Shown: in pieces, positions 43,001-55,970 of the stretch
How positions within the stretch are numbered: position 1 is the stretch's first letter
Layout of the letters: every line of letters begins with the position of its first letter
From: Setophaga petechia
Taxonomy: Eukaryota > Chordata > Aves > Passeriformes > Parulidae
Reading direction: 5' to 3'
DNA: 64,000 bases
Assembly: GCA_024362935.1 (NCBI GenBank)
Contig: JANCRA010000018.1
Coordinates: forward strand, 1,736,001-1,800,000
Translations under genes and position numbers: made by a program
Notes under the pieces: generated by a model
Databases searched by the model: none
Told to the model about the DNA's origin: nothing
What the model saw: only the letters and a program-made list of their open reading frames with translations

Positions 43001-46000
43001 TCCTGAATTTTGTTGTTTCTTCTTGCAGTTTCTTCTGTCACGTTACCATAATTTTACAGTTGAACTCATCATCTGGCATTAGCCAGAGTCACCCTTTTTA
43101 ACAGCACCGTAAAACAAACAATCAAGAAGAATTTGTCTCTGCAGCCATGTACTTTATAAGGCACAAGTCTGAATAAATATGTAACTGTTCACACCCTTTC
43201 AGAAGTGCTGGAACAGGAACACACTGAACTCAGAGCACTGATTTATATCTAAGGCAACACTGACTCCAAAATAAGAGTGAAAATGTAGGTTAGATGGATA
43301 GTAGGTGCTACAAAGAGTAATTGCTCTCTTGTTTTACACCTTGGAGAGCTATGAGGGGTGGGCAAGAGCCCAAGACAAGATAGAAAACAGCCAGCTTGAA
43401 CGCATGGACTGGAAACAAAGGAGAGTCACAGCTCATCCTACCTGATCGAAAATACCATTCAAAACCATAATGTGCACTATAAATCAAGATGAAGGGTGGG
43501 AGGGTTGTCTCTCAAGAAGCTTCTCTCTCCTTTCCTGGTAAGGCATGGAGCCCTGCCAAAAATACACCAGCTCTGCCTGCAACGCCTGAACAGCTCCGTG
43601 GAGCTGCATGGCCACTTGCAATGCATGAACTCAATCAGCTGAAAGGAGCCACTGAATTTAATTGTGTTAATAAAAAGAAAGTTATGCATCCTCACTGACC
43701 ACAGGGGGAAAGTTGGCAAATGGTTTGAGATCCTATCTTCTAGATTTCTCCTACACAGGCTGAGAGAGCAGAGAGGATTACTCCTGGGCAGCCCTCTTGG
43801 GTATAGCAAGCTGAATTTTAATAAATGAGCAAGCAAACAGGCTATCTGTGTAATTTTTGTATACACACTGTGATTTACTTTGTGAAATTCATATGACAAA
43901 TAATAATTAGCCATTGCACTATAAACCCTCATTTCCCAATGCTCAGTACCAAACCGAAGGAGCCACGTGTTTAAAGGACTTTGCCTCTATTCCTAATGTC
44001 AAATTGTTAAAAAAAGAGAGTTAATTTGGGAAGGGAATTATTACAGTCAGGTTGTGTGAGATTCACTCTGATGTACTCTAAATGATGTGTTAAATGATGA
44101 TTTCCAACAGAGCCTGCAGCAGAGAGTTTGTTTGGAATGACATTTGTTGTGGCACCAGTGGCCACTACGAAGATGAATTTATATATACACTTAAAGCACC
44201 TGCCTGCAGAGGTGTCGCAGAGAAGTTCTGCATGAGCAGATGACAACAGATATTTTGCAAGCACTCACAAAATGAATTTGTACTCCAAAATAGCAACGAA
44301 AAGGTTGTCTAGAGCACTTTCTCCACTTCTTTCATGAACTGCATGCAACCACACTCTCTGCTGTTGTTATTAAGCATTACATGGTGATTTCTTCAGCAAA
44401 TAACACTCCTTCAGCAAACCAGCCACACTGCTGTGGTTTCTTGCAACCTGCTTAAATTTTAGTCATGCAGGTTTTACAGAACTGCTTGTCTTGGCTACAT
44501 GACTGCAAGCAATGACATTTATGAATTAATATAATGCTTGAAATTCTATTCAGACCTATTTAGGCAACAGCATCTACACAAACGAAGCTCTGATGCTCTC
44601 AGATTAGCAGAATACTGACAGAAAGGTAGGCTGAGTAAGGAGCAGTGATGGATTTGCCCACTTTTCTTTCAGTCTGTTGAGGAACCCTTCCCAGTGAAGT
44701 CACTTCTTTACTGTGCAAACATTGAGCTCCGGTTTTACAGCTCTGTGATTTTAGATAAATACAAATGTCCATGTCAGGAGACAGATGCCACCTCCCCTGA
44801 GGACAGTGATCACAGTCAGAACTCCTCTGCTGGGAATCCCTTTGTTCTTTGGCCATCAGGTGTCATCTGCCTTGCTATCCCTTCCCTCTCACACATCCCA
44901 AACGTGCCACCCTCGTGCCAATACAGTTTGCGGAGTTTCCCATCTTGTTACAGTGACCAGGACCCAGCAGGATGCTTTCCACTAAACTCTTCCTCAGTTT
45001 CTAAGGCCTAAGATGCCCTGAGTGAGAAAAGAATGGGGTTTTTTTGTGCTGACAGCCCTCCTAAAACACCATGGGATTTGCATGGCAAGAGCAGCATCCA
45101 CCAGTGCACAACACCAAGTGGTTTCCCAAACAACACCCAGTGGCCTTTATGCTAAAACCAGTTGTGTCTGAAATGCCTGCTGGGTTCAGCTCATACACAG
45201 CCAAAAAGCAAGTCTAACTTCCCATGTGCTGTCTTTGCTCTCAGATGCTTTTTTCTTTACTGGTTTTCCACTGTCTGGCATTTACAATATACCCGCAGAG
45301 GTGGAAAGGCTTATATTTACCGCTCTTTCCTATCAAAGCTACTCTAAATTTAAGGCACAGTGCTGTTTCCATTTGGAAATTTTCTTTGCAGGAGCCATTT
45401 ACAAGACCTTTACAAGCCATGGTAAGCCAAGACCTCTCCAATTTCCCCAGTTTACTGCAAGGGAGTCTGGCTGGCATGGAGAAGGCTCCACCATCCCACC
45501 CAAACCCCAGCTGGAGGACAGTCACTGCTGCCTATGGACAGCAAAGCTGCAGGTAGGGACAAGGGAAGACTGGGAGGCAGTGGAGGTAGGAATCAGTTTT
45601 TTATGTTCCAGAAGTCTTTTCTGCCATACAGAGCTAGCCTGGCTTCTGGCAATTTCTTCAGTTTGCATGGGATTGATGGCAGAATAAACAAGTATACTCA
45701 TTAAGTCCTAAATACATCTGAAAAAATATGTAAATATACCTAGACGTCTGCTAATAATGGTGTAAAGCTCTTCAAACCTTGGTACAATTTATTTCTTAGC
45801 TTGCTACGACCCTCACTGCTACTGTTTCCATCATCTGGTGTGGGACATATAAATGACCTTCTACTATAGCCCTGGTCAGCAGAGGTTTGGTGCCAGCTTT
45901 GCAGCAAGAAATCATCATCTAATGGCCTCAACTAGGACTGAAAGCCAGAATTTGCTGCCATTTACTGTTGGCCTGAAGTGGTTACTTCTCCTGTGAGCAT

Positions 46001-49000
46001 TGAATGCTGCCAAGCAGAGGCAGCACCAAACACACAGGAGATTTGGGGAAACTGGAGAGGATTTGGGTACTCAGTCCAGCTGGCTCTTTGGAAATTAAAG
46101 AATTAATACCACTTGGAAAGAAATTAAAGTAGGATCATTCCATAGCAAGGAGAACTGAAGAGGAGTAAGAGGTGGGAGGGCATTAGGAGCAGCAAGAGAA
46201 AGGCCAAGGAGGGCCCCTGGAGAGAGCAAACAGGGCTTTCCCGGGGCTGGGCTGAGCTCAGGACCACTTCTGGCTGCACTTGATGGCTTCACAAACACCC
46301 AGCACAATACAGGAGTGTAACATAAGCCTCAACTCCTCGAGATTAGCCATGGCTGGGAAATAATGTTATCGCTCCCCATTATACTTCAGGAACCCTTCAG
46401 AAAAAGTCCCCAAAATTCCCACGAGCTCTGAACGAAGGTGAGATTTTCCCCTGGTGCCCATCCTCCTTTCCTAGGAAGCCTTGTGTTCTGCATGTGTCAC
46501 ATTTTCTTAGTCTTTGCCCAGCCATGCAAGAGTTCAGCCTTTTGCACAGCAATTTCACTCTCTGTGAAGATGTTGCTCCTCTTTCACCATCTCTCACTCT
46601 CTCCTTTGCTAAAGTTAGGGATCTAGGATTTTCCTGCTGGGTCAAAACCCAATCTCCTTCCTCACAGGGGCTCACTTTAACTGCACATCACTGTGCCAGA
46701 TGGTGACTGTTAGTACCACCCAGTTTCATTAGTTATCAAGGGCTAAAGTTGCACTTCGAACAGTCATCAATCAGTAGGAAAAAATACGCATCGAATTAAA
46801 ACTTCCAGCAAACTCCAACACCTTAGGGCTTTTTCCTTTTACAAGCAACATTTTCTTCCACTGAAAACAGAACTACTTGTGCAGGTGGTTTTTAAACACA
46901 AACAGCTGCTCCATGGAAATGCAGTTGGGGAAAATTATTCAGGAAAAAAAGGCAAAGACAAAGCCATGGGTGTGGAGCAAGAATCTATACTGCCCCAATT
47001 CCCAGGGAAATATAGGAAGGGAAGAGAAACCTAAGACATAAACAGTAAGTGGAATTTCCATTGCACTGGTCCCAATAAACACACTGGTTTTGGGGGAAGG
47101 AAAGTGGGATCAAGGGAGCAGAGTGAGGCAGTAGGTGCTGTGAGGGAAAGCGTGGTGGAGGGTTACGGCTCGTAAAAATCCGCTTCATCTTTCAGTGTCA
47201 GAACAATGCCCGGGTGTATGGTGGGCTGTGTTATCAGCCAGGGAAGCAGAGCAAGGCTGGGATAAACAGCGCCAGACAGCCAGGGGTTTGTGGTCATGAT
47301 TTACTCCTGCCTTCCCAGATAGTTCCTCCTTTCTTTCTGCTCTATTTCTGTTGATCTGTCCATCTTTTAAAAGGTTCTGTAGGCCATAGCTGTTTTTAGC
47401 ACTGTTGCCATAATTTTAATTACCAATACAATGTTTTTTGGATATACAGAATTTTTTAAAAGCTGTAATTTGACCAGAACTACCATGATCACAGACAAAT
47501 ATTGTTGCTCTTTCCCTATTCCAGTACTTTTCCCTGTAATGTCTCTCTTCTATCTATGAACTCTTTTATCACCTCATTCTCCTATGCATTCCCTCAAGTT
47601 AAAATTTCCCTTTCAGGGCACTTTGGTGTGTGCCATGCCCATGCAGGGACACAATGACAACTCCCCTTCCAATTACACACTGCAGAGTCAACCCTTGAAA
47701 CTCTGCATTTTCTCCAGCCCTGCCCTCCAGACAGAGGAGGCTCTCCCTGCAAACGCCCCCAAAGTTATTTCACCAGTTTCCTCCCAACTCTCCTTCAAAT
47801 TCTTCTTTGAATTCATAAGGATTAATATCCTGGTATGCTGCAGCTGCTGTCAAGATGACAAGTTCTGGGTTTCCTCCTCTCTTATATACATCCATTAATG
47901 TTCTCTTGGATTGAAAGATCTTAAAGCAGAAACTGCCTTTGTGCCCTTTATTCCCCACCTAGGTCTCCTGGCTTTTTCTGCCCTGGTGGTGAAGCCCCAA
48001 AATTTTTTGAGTAAAGACTGAAAAAAGCAATTCCTTAAAATTTGTACACATAGGAGAGGAATGAGCTCAAGTAATGCAAGCAAGCCCAGGGCCACCTTCC
48101 TACCTGAGCAAGTGTAATGTCACTGCAAAAAGAACCCCATTTCTTTTCCTGGTGCCGAGACTGTATAAAATACTTTATGCACAGACATGAAGATGGAGTC
48201 TCACCTTGGGATCTGCATTCCAGGAAAATCACATTTCCTGGAGAAGAGGTGCAATGAAAGCCAATCTGATGCTGCTGAAGGCCCACATGGAACTTGTTAG
48301 TTCCACCATTATTTTTCCCCTCCTCTATACTCTATAGTGCTAATGTTCTTTGGAGGCAAGGACTTTGCAACAGGATAAGCTCTTTTACCACACTGAATTA
48401 GACCAGTAGTATCCCAAACTGGGAGAGCCTAAGTGCCAGATAGCCCTGGAAGGTGTGCAATGCTTGCAGCAGACAAATCAGTAGCAAAACCTTAAACATT
48501 CAGGAGGAACACAGAATAATCAATTGGAATATTAACGTGCTGGTAAAATGATTAAAGCTTGGCGTTACACATATTTTCAAATGTACTGACACTTCATTCT
48601 CATAAAGACCAGCTCAGTTATGTTAGATTTGTATTCATATCCTATAATGTGAATATATTTGCTCAAAATTGCTCCGTAGTAAATCACCATCACAGAAATA
48701 AGCTTATATTTATTCTTAGCATTCATGAATTGCATGGTGTTGGACCACCATATATTTAACACCTCCGAAGAAATCCAACCGCAACTTTTGAAAGCAACAC
48801 CTTTATATATCATTATGGACATTGTTTCCTTAACAGTTAATCACACACTCTCCAGTCACATGGTTTTTACCTTAAGAGAGAAAAATGAGTGACTCTATAG
48901 CTTGAAATGCAAAGCCCTCTACTTGACCTTTTGATGTGAAAAACCCCATTGGGCCAGGTCCTGAGGGTGCTGAGCACCCTTGGCTTCCTCTGGAGCCGAC

Positions 49001-52000
49001 AGAAGTTGAAGGCATTCAACAACTTGCTGGATCAACCTTGTAATCACTAAAAGCTCTCTTCAGAGCAATATAAATACGGACAGTCACTTCACTTCACAGA
49101 TTTGGTCCAGCATTAGGGTTACTTTAAAACCAAAGCTGTCGGAGAAAATGTTGGATCTATGATATGACTTTGAACCCAGGTCACTAAAATCTTTCCCGAC
49201 GCAGCATCTTCTTTGGGATTCTTAAGAAAGCTAAACCTGCAAAGACAAATATTATGGCAACAAAAATAAATGCCTGAGTTTTTAACCTTTTCAGGGAAAG
49301 TAATTCCTTTATTGGCTGCAGCTAAAACTTCCTACCTTTCTTTCCCTTTTTGTTGTATCTGTGAGTAATTTCTTCAGTCACATTGTTTATAAGAAGTGAA
49401 GTTATTCGTAATCATGCCTTAAGAGTATGTACACAAACTGGACATCCTAATAGAGCACTATGTATTAAATTCCTGATTGTTTGACATAAATTCTCTCTCT
49501 TTCTTTTACTCAGACAGGAAGCTTCCCATTTATTTACGAATAGGTTAAGACCCTAGTCATGTTCCTAACTGTGTTCCTAAGTGCTAACATATATTAAGTA
49601 AATTTAGAGCCTCTTCTGCATAGGAAACAAATTAAACTGGTTAAACATGGAGAAAGACTAAATGTAATCTATCTTTTGTCATGTTTATGATATCGGAACG
49701 CATCTTATATGAATGTTCCAATTTGGCTGTTACAGCAGATGGGTTGCTTATGATAAACCACAACTACAGACAGAGAATGTGATAGTATAAATCATAAAGA
49801 AGATAAATAATGAAATTCTTTGAAATAACGTTGGTTAAATATTTAGACATTTAGTTTCCAAGCTTGCTTGCACATATGAAATAGTATTCTCTACCGATGG
49901 AAAGAAATGCTCTCAACAATAATCATATTGGGACAACTCATAAGGTCTAAAGGACATATTTGCATTTAGAGACCTCTTTGGATTTATATAAAATTTGTAT
50001 ACACAAGGAAGGTATTGGTACTTAGGGGAATAGTCCTGGATGGAAACCTGTATGAAAAAGTAAAGATAACCCATGATTGAGCCATTTTTCCATAGGTCGA
50101 GGCACACTGGAGTTCTCATCTGTGCTTCTTTGTGCAAAGTGCGCAACTCTGTGAGAAAAAGTGAAGTCTTGTCTTTAACCTCCCTTATTTATAGCTGGCC
50201 TAGCTGAGGCAGGTACCAAACCTCAAAATTATTACCAGGCAGAACTTCAATTTTCCAATTCATAAAAGTCCTAGAAACCTTACTTCTACCAGTAACTTAA
50301 GAAGGAAGATTAGTGTGCAAATCCAATGAGGGATACATGCCACTGAGCTTACAACTGCACCAAAGAAAGTAATCCACTCTCAGGGATTTTATTTTTACTG
50401 GAAGCTTTACACATTTCAAAGGTGGGTATGAAGTCCAAGTTCCCCTTAGAGAGAGATCAGACTTCTCGAATGCAACCCTCACCATCCTCCCTAGATGTCT
50501 AGAAAATGGGTGAATTGCCCCCAGGAGATACTATTCTTTTTGAACTGATGGTCAATTTAAATTACTGAACAGTAGATGGCTAATGTAGGTCAGATGTCTA
50601 ATGATGGCATTTTATGAGGCTGATGATGGAGATGACAATCTGGTGTTTCAGTTTTAAACACCACTTGTGTATTTTGCTTGGTGAGTGCCCAGAAGAACAA
50701 AGCTTGAGCACACAGCAGTTAAACAAAAAACCACCTATGAGCTACATTAGAAAATGAAACTAAACCTGTGCCTCCTGTCATTAATAGGATACCTGCCCTG
50801 ATTTTATTCAGAATAGGGCTAAGGCTTATCTTCCTCTGAGTTTTCCATGAGGCATGCATCATTTTACATCGTTTGGGGTTAGTTCCATTCAATCCCTACA
50901 GCAGTGAAAGCAACTGAGGCATTCATTAAACAAAGATATTGGTGTATCCCCAATGGAATCATTCCTCTGCCCAAATCCTGGCATGTCTTACATCCCAGGC
51001 ATCCAAAGGCTGCAAGGGCAACCCAAAGCCAAGTTCAGGCAGCCAGTGCTCCCCTCCCAGGAACTGATGCACGATGAAATGCACAGGAACTGGAGCACAC
51101 GTGGTGCTGCTTTCTTTTAAATTAAAGATCTTGCCTTTTTAAATGAAGTGATTATGATGAGGGCAGTGGGATTAAGAAAGGACTGGGGCCTTTTGTGCAG
51201 GTGGTTTCCCTAATAGGAGACTTTCTAGCAAGAGAGCACTATATATTCTTCAGGCTCAAAGCTAAACTTCTATTAAAAGCAATTAATTCATTGAACAGGC
51301 TTGTATCGCTTTACAGTGCCCGGGCCTTTACTTAAAAGAAATCAATTGTATGAGTACAGCTGAGAAATAACCACTATAATAGATGTTTTAGCTCTTGCTT
51401 TTACTTTTCTCTGATAGCCCTTAAGGTGGTCAGAGGTAAAAGCTAAAGATGCATTGTAGCCTGAGGGATGATTGAATGAAAAAATGGGGGATGGGAGCAG
51501 AGCTATGCTGATAGACCAATTTCCCACCACTGCAAGCCAGCGCAATTGATTGATGAATCCTTGCTCTGTCAAGAGGCAGCCCTTCAGATTTGATCACATA
51601 AATACTCATTCAACTCAAATTCTGCTTGACAAGCCTCAGACAGCTTTGTTCTGTCACAGATATCATTGGAAGGAAAATGCTCCATTAATCATCCTTAATT
51701 AACTTTACCATAGTCTGCTGGAACCAATATGTTCCCTGGCTAAATCCCTAAGACTTAGCTAGATTTCTGTAGTTATCAAATAGAAAGTTGTTTTTAAAGT
51801 TCCTCTCCCTCATTGCTGCTAACTACAGGAAATCTTTCCCTGCCTATTTTCTAGGAAGGCACTTGCATTGATCAGGATGTGGCTTAATCCTCTGACAGTT
51901 AAGCTCCTTTGCCGAAGACACACACAATTATACCTATTTCTGATTATAAAAGATTACTGATCTACCCACAGTAAGTGCTAAGGTGTTGTGCTTCCAAAGC

Positions 52001-52689
52001 ACCCCCTTGTTTCCAGGCTGTGGGAGAGCCCTACAAACATAACTGAAAATAAAAATAAAACCCAAACAAGAACCAATGTGCCAAGTGGGACCAGGAAGAA
52101 GCACAGCGATTTAGTTGGATTTGGGGGATAACTAGAAAAAATAGTGTTTCAGGTGCAAAGTAGGGGGAAATCATGAAGACATGCTCGTGAGCCAGGGTTG
52201 CCACTATCCTCTCTCACTCAGCAGATTTGTTCTGCTGCAGGGCTGGAGGAAGCCCTGGGAGGATCTTTTACCTCCAAGAGAAAGGATCCTCAGAGAGCTC
52301 CAGCTCTTGGAGGGTGTCCTCCATCCACAGGGATGCTCCTGAAGCACATGGAAGGGCATTTACCCCATACAGTTCCCCCCACTTCCTTCTATATTGTTAC
52401 ACTGACAATATTTCTTTCTTTGCATCTTTCTGACTTTTTTTAATGTGGTAAAAACCTTACACTCCTCAGGGATTTTCAGTGGAACCTGAGGGGTCTGAAA
52501 CCTTGCTGGTTTGGGGTCTTGCTGCTCTAAGGTGCAGCACACAGGCAATGGGACCAACAGATCTTGCAGATAAATTCCTTATCCATTCATTTCCATTGTC
52601 TGGGATACATCCCTTTGAAAGGATTCACTGGAGATAAGGAAAGAGAATAACATGGAAGCATTTTGACTAAATAGAAATAAGTGTGGGAA

Positions 52690-52835
52690 CCTTGTCCAGC
52701 CTGGAATTGTTCAGGGCCAGGTTGGATGGGGCTCTGAGCAACCTGGTCTAATGGAAAATGTCCTTGCTCACAGAGATTAGATGATCTTTAAGGTCCTTTC
52801 CAACCCAAAATATTCCATCATTCTATGGTATTTGT
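52690..52835 (+). mobile_element. CR1 LINE 3'-end fragment, plus orientation
   Basis: The segment contains CCAGGTTGGATGGGGCTCTG, then AGCAACCTGGTCTAATGGAA, AGATGATCTTTAAGGTCCTT and TCCAACCC, with a tail ATTCCATCATTCTATGGTA. This is the classic avian CR1 3' end, 5'-truncated. It shows moderate divergence from the usual consensus, so it is not a very recent insertion. Confidence 0.92.
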
Positions 52836-55800
52836 TAATCTCACAAAACCTTTCTCATTTGAGGAGTCTTTATTCCTGAAAACTGTATTACTGAAAGCTC
52901 AGGAGGACACGGGCTATCTATACTGCTAAACATTTATGTGTGAAGCTGGGTGCAAGCAATGTAATATAACCTAAATTGTTTAGCAAATTTAATGGTAAAA
53001 GCTCAGGCTTCTTTTGTTATGAAAAAATAGTATTTTAAAGTAAACACTGCAGCACAGAGGTGGGGAAAAAAGATCATACTCTATCCCTGTGTACATCACA
53101 AATCTTCTGCTTGCTCTGGGGAGAAGTCACTCCGTGTTATGCTCTCTACCAGCCTTGGACTGTGGTCAATTTAATCAATGCTCCTCCTGACGGCCGCGCT
53201 GCTCAGCCGAAAATGGAAGTGACCGTTTCAAGCTGTGCTCTCCCAGCAGCCAGCTGGCCTGTTTTAAACTCTCTGGAAACTTGACATACTAATGTTTCCT
53301 TTGCAGCGCCGAAGGAACCAGTTCTGAAGGCATCTCCTCAGGTTATACAGCAGAAAAAGGCAGATGCATAAATCAGGGCTGCCAAGCCTTGCACACCAAA
53401 GGGCCAAACCAGAGAAGCATCGTCCAGCAGCAAAGTGAGGATTACTTGGGTGCAGAAATTAGAGATATCTACATTAAAACATGGAAATAACTTTTGTTTT
53501 CTCTTCTTGTTCTCAGGAAGAGCTGAAGCCTGAAGACATAACAAAAGTTGAGACCATTTCAACTTGTGGAAAACTTTCTGGGTTGAGTTTGCTTTGCCAT
53601 CAATGTTCCTTTCCCCTTTCTCTCCCTCTTGCTTCCTTCTCCTTTCTCCACACACTTATTTCCACCCTTTGTTCTTTTTTGTGCTTAATTTTTTTTTCCC
53701 TTTTAAGCAATACTTTGCAAAAATTTTTCTCCCTACTGGACAGGGACCTTATCTGCCCTTAGCTGCCTCCCCAGCTTGCAGGGTTGTGAGTTAGGTTCCC
53801 CTCTCACCTCAACACAAAGGTGCTCAGAGACAGGAGAAGGGCAAGATACTTAAGGTCTCAGAGGGAAGGAGTTTCCTAGCCCTAATTCCTGCCTAATTCC
53901 ATCTGAAAAACAACGATAAATCAGATTTATCAGCACTAACTTGAGTTTTTCTCTTAAGGCAGGTTGTAGGGAGGTAGGAGACCTAGTGGTCCTATTCCTT
54001 CCAGCACTGGGATCTGTGGCTTTCTTATTCAATCTTGCCTCAAAATATAAGCATGATATAAACTGATGGACAAAATGCACAATTGGAAGAATACTTAGAG
54101 AAGGAAACTTAAGAAAAATAATAATTGCATTATCTAGACCTCTATAAGAACGTCCAGTCCATCTTTAAATCACAAAATGAAATAAATAGGATCAGATATA
54201 TGGTGAAAAACCTGTAAATGTCCTTTCTCATTATGGAGGTCAAAGAATACATTAGCTATTTTTAACTAATGTCTTATTCGACCCCATGCAAACTTAAATC
54301 AGTTTGGGTCTGACTGATTCAAAGCTGTTCTCTGGTTCCCTGCTCTGCTGTAATAATTGACTAGGCTAGACTTTAGAAAGGTCAAAAAAGCAGCCCCGCT
54401 TCATATTATTTCAGCTAATAACTCAGTTCTTAAATCAAAATTTAAGAACTAATCTCTCAAAGCACTATTTCCTCCCCCTCCATTAAATCCATATGTAATT
54501 TCAAATTAAATGATAGATGTCCAAAATCGTTACTTTTTGCTTAATTACTTTTAAGTTACTGGGGGACACAGCATGAGGGTTTGTTAGAAGATCTAGGATT
54601 CTCCAAAAAAATTGGAATTAAGAAAATCTAAGAAAATCTCAGAAAATGCAGCTGTGACTGAAGAACCTGAGGAAAAAACAGCAGGCACTGGATAATCTAA
54701 AGGAAAACCAGGCAGACACATTGCAGCATCTAAGGCAGGCTCAGAAGTGGCTGGGCTGCAGGTCTGTGGGGTAGGCATGGTGGGGCTGATAGGGAGCTTG
54801 TCAGAACATATGAGATGTGCTGGGGGTTTTCATGGAGTGGAAGACAACAAAAGCTCCACATTAACCCATCATCACTCTCTAAATGCATTGATTCCAGGAG
54901 GATGCCAGGATATGTCTTACTGAGTGCAAATTTATAGATTGGCTCCTGTCGATTGTTTAACACAAAAATTAATAGGTAAGTAGCACATTTCTACCAAAGG
55001 TTCTGATATCGATTTGTAAAACCCCCAAATCCAAGTGCTTAAATTTCATTACATTAGTTTGTGATGTTACAGTCACTCACAAAAAACTTACTCCACGTTC
55101 AATAATTCTCAATTCATTCTGCTGTCCTTATCTGACTCCCTGCAACAGAAAATTTGCCTTAATCTCAATACAGGAATGCAAGATGAAGATCGTTAGCAAA
55201 GAGTGGTGTGAACTGTCATTTCTCCAACCTGCTTGTGGTCGTATTTAAGTTACAAAAAGAGAAAAAAGTAACCCTGCTTGCACATGAAGGAGGGCATGGC
55301 TTTGTAACACTGGAAGTCACCTAGAAAACCTCTCCTGATTCCCAAGGGAGAGGATGGAAGGAAGTTTGGCCAAGCACATCTGTATGCACATCTGAGGGAC
55401 CCTTTTGTACACACCTGGTTGCCCCACACATCTCCTCTCACCTCAGTATCACAAAAACGGAGATTCAAGCTAGACACAGCACAATCAGTCATCTGCTGCA
55501 GTCAACCAGTTGACATAGCAACATTTTTCTCTTACATCCCCCAAAATACCTTTTCTCTCCCCACTTTCAAAGAGATTTTTTTTGTAAGACACCAAACGTC
55601 ATGCTTTGACCGCTGTTTATGGGATACTTACTTGGGACTGCAATAAACTGCGAGCGGTTTGAGGCTGGCTCCTCAAGCTGTAACTACTGTTGGGTTTTTT
55701 GTTGTTTCTTTCTGCCGAGGGAGCCTTTTCTTCCCCGCTTCCCCGCGGCCACTCTGTGCTGTGCTTTTGTTTGGCCTCCCGGCACAGAGTTGTTTATTTG

Positions 55801-55902
55801 CACTAACAGCGCCGGCCCTGCTCCCCGTGGACTGTTTGTCCAGTGGCCTGTGGAGCCTCCATGGCTTTATTGTTGAAAAGTGGGAGGTGGGATCCAAGTT
55901 TT

Positions 55903-55970
55903 TGTGGTTAAATTGTTTATTGATAATTACCTGTTAATTACCGTTGCTGCCAGCTTCCTATAATTTATCA
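55903..55970. promoter_or_regulatory. Candidate haematopoietic enhancer core (RUNX, GATA, ETS motifs)
   Basis: Within 68 bp there are TGTGGTTA (RUNX, 55903-55910), TGATAA (55921-55926), CTTCCT (ETS, 55954-55959) and TTATCA (55965-55970). The surrounding 400 bp retains CpGs in an otherwise CpG-poor flank, which is often seen in conserved elements. The call comes from motif reading only. Confidence 0.35.

Noticed and set aside
45226..45687. 153-codon plus-strand open frame in the upstream region
   Set aside because: No recognised domain, no convincing splice context, and ordinary intron-like composition. A frame of this length is expected by chance over about 37 kb.
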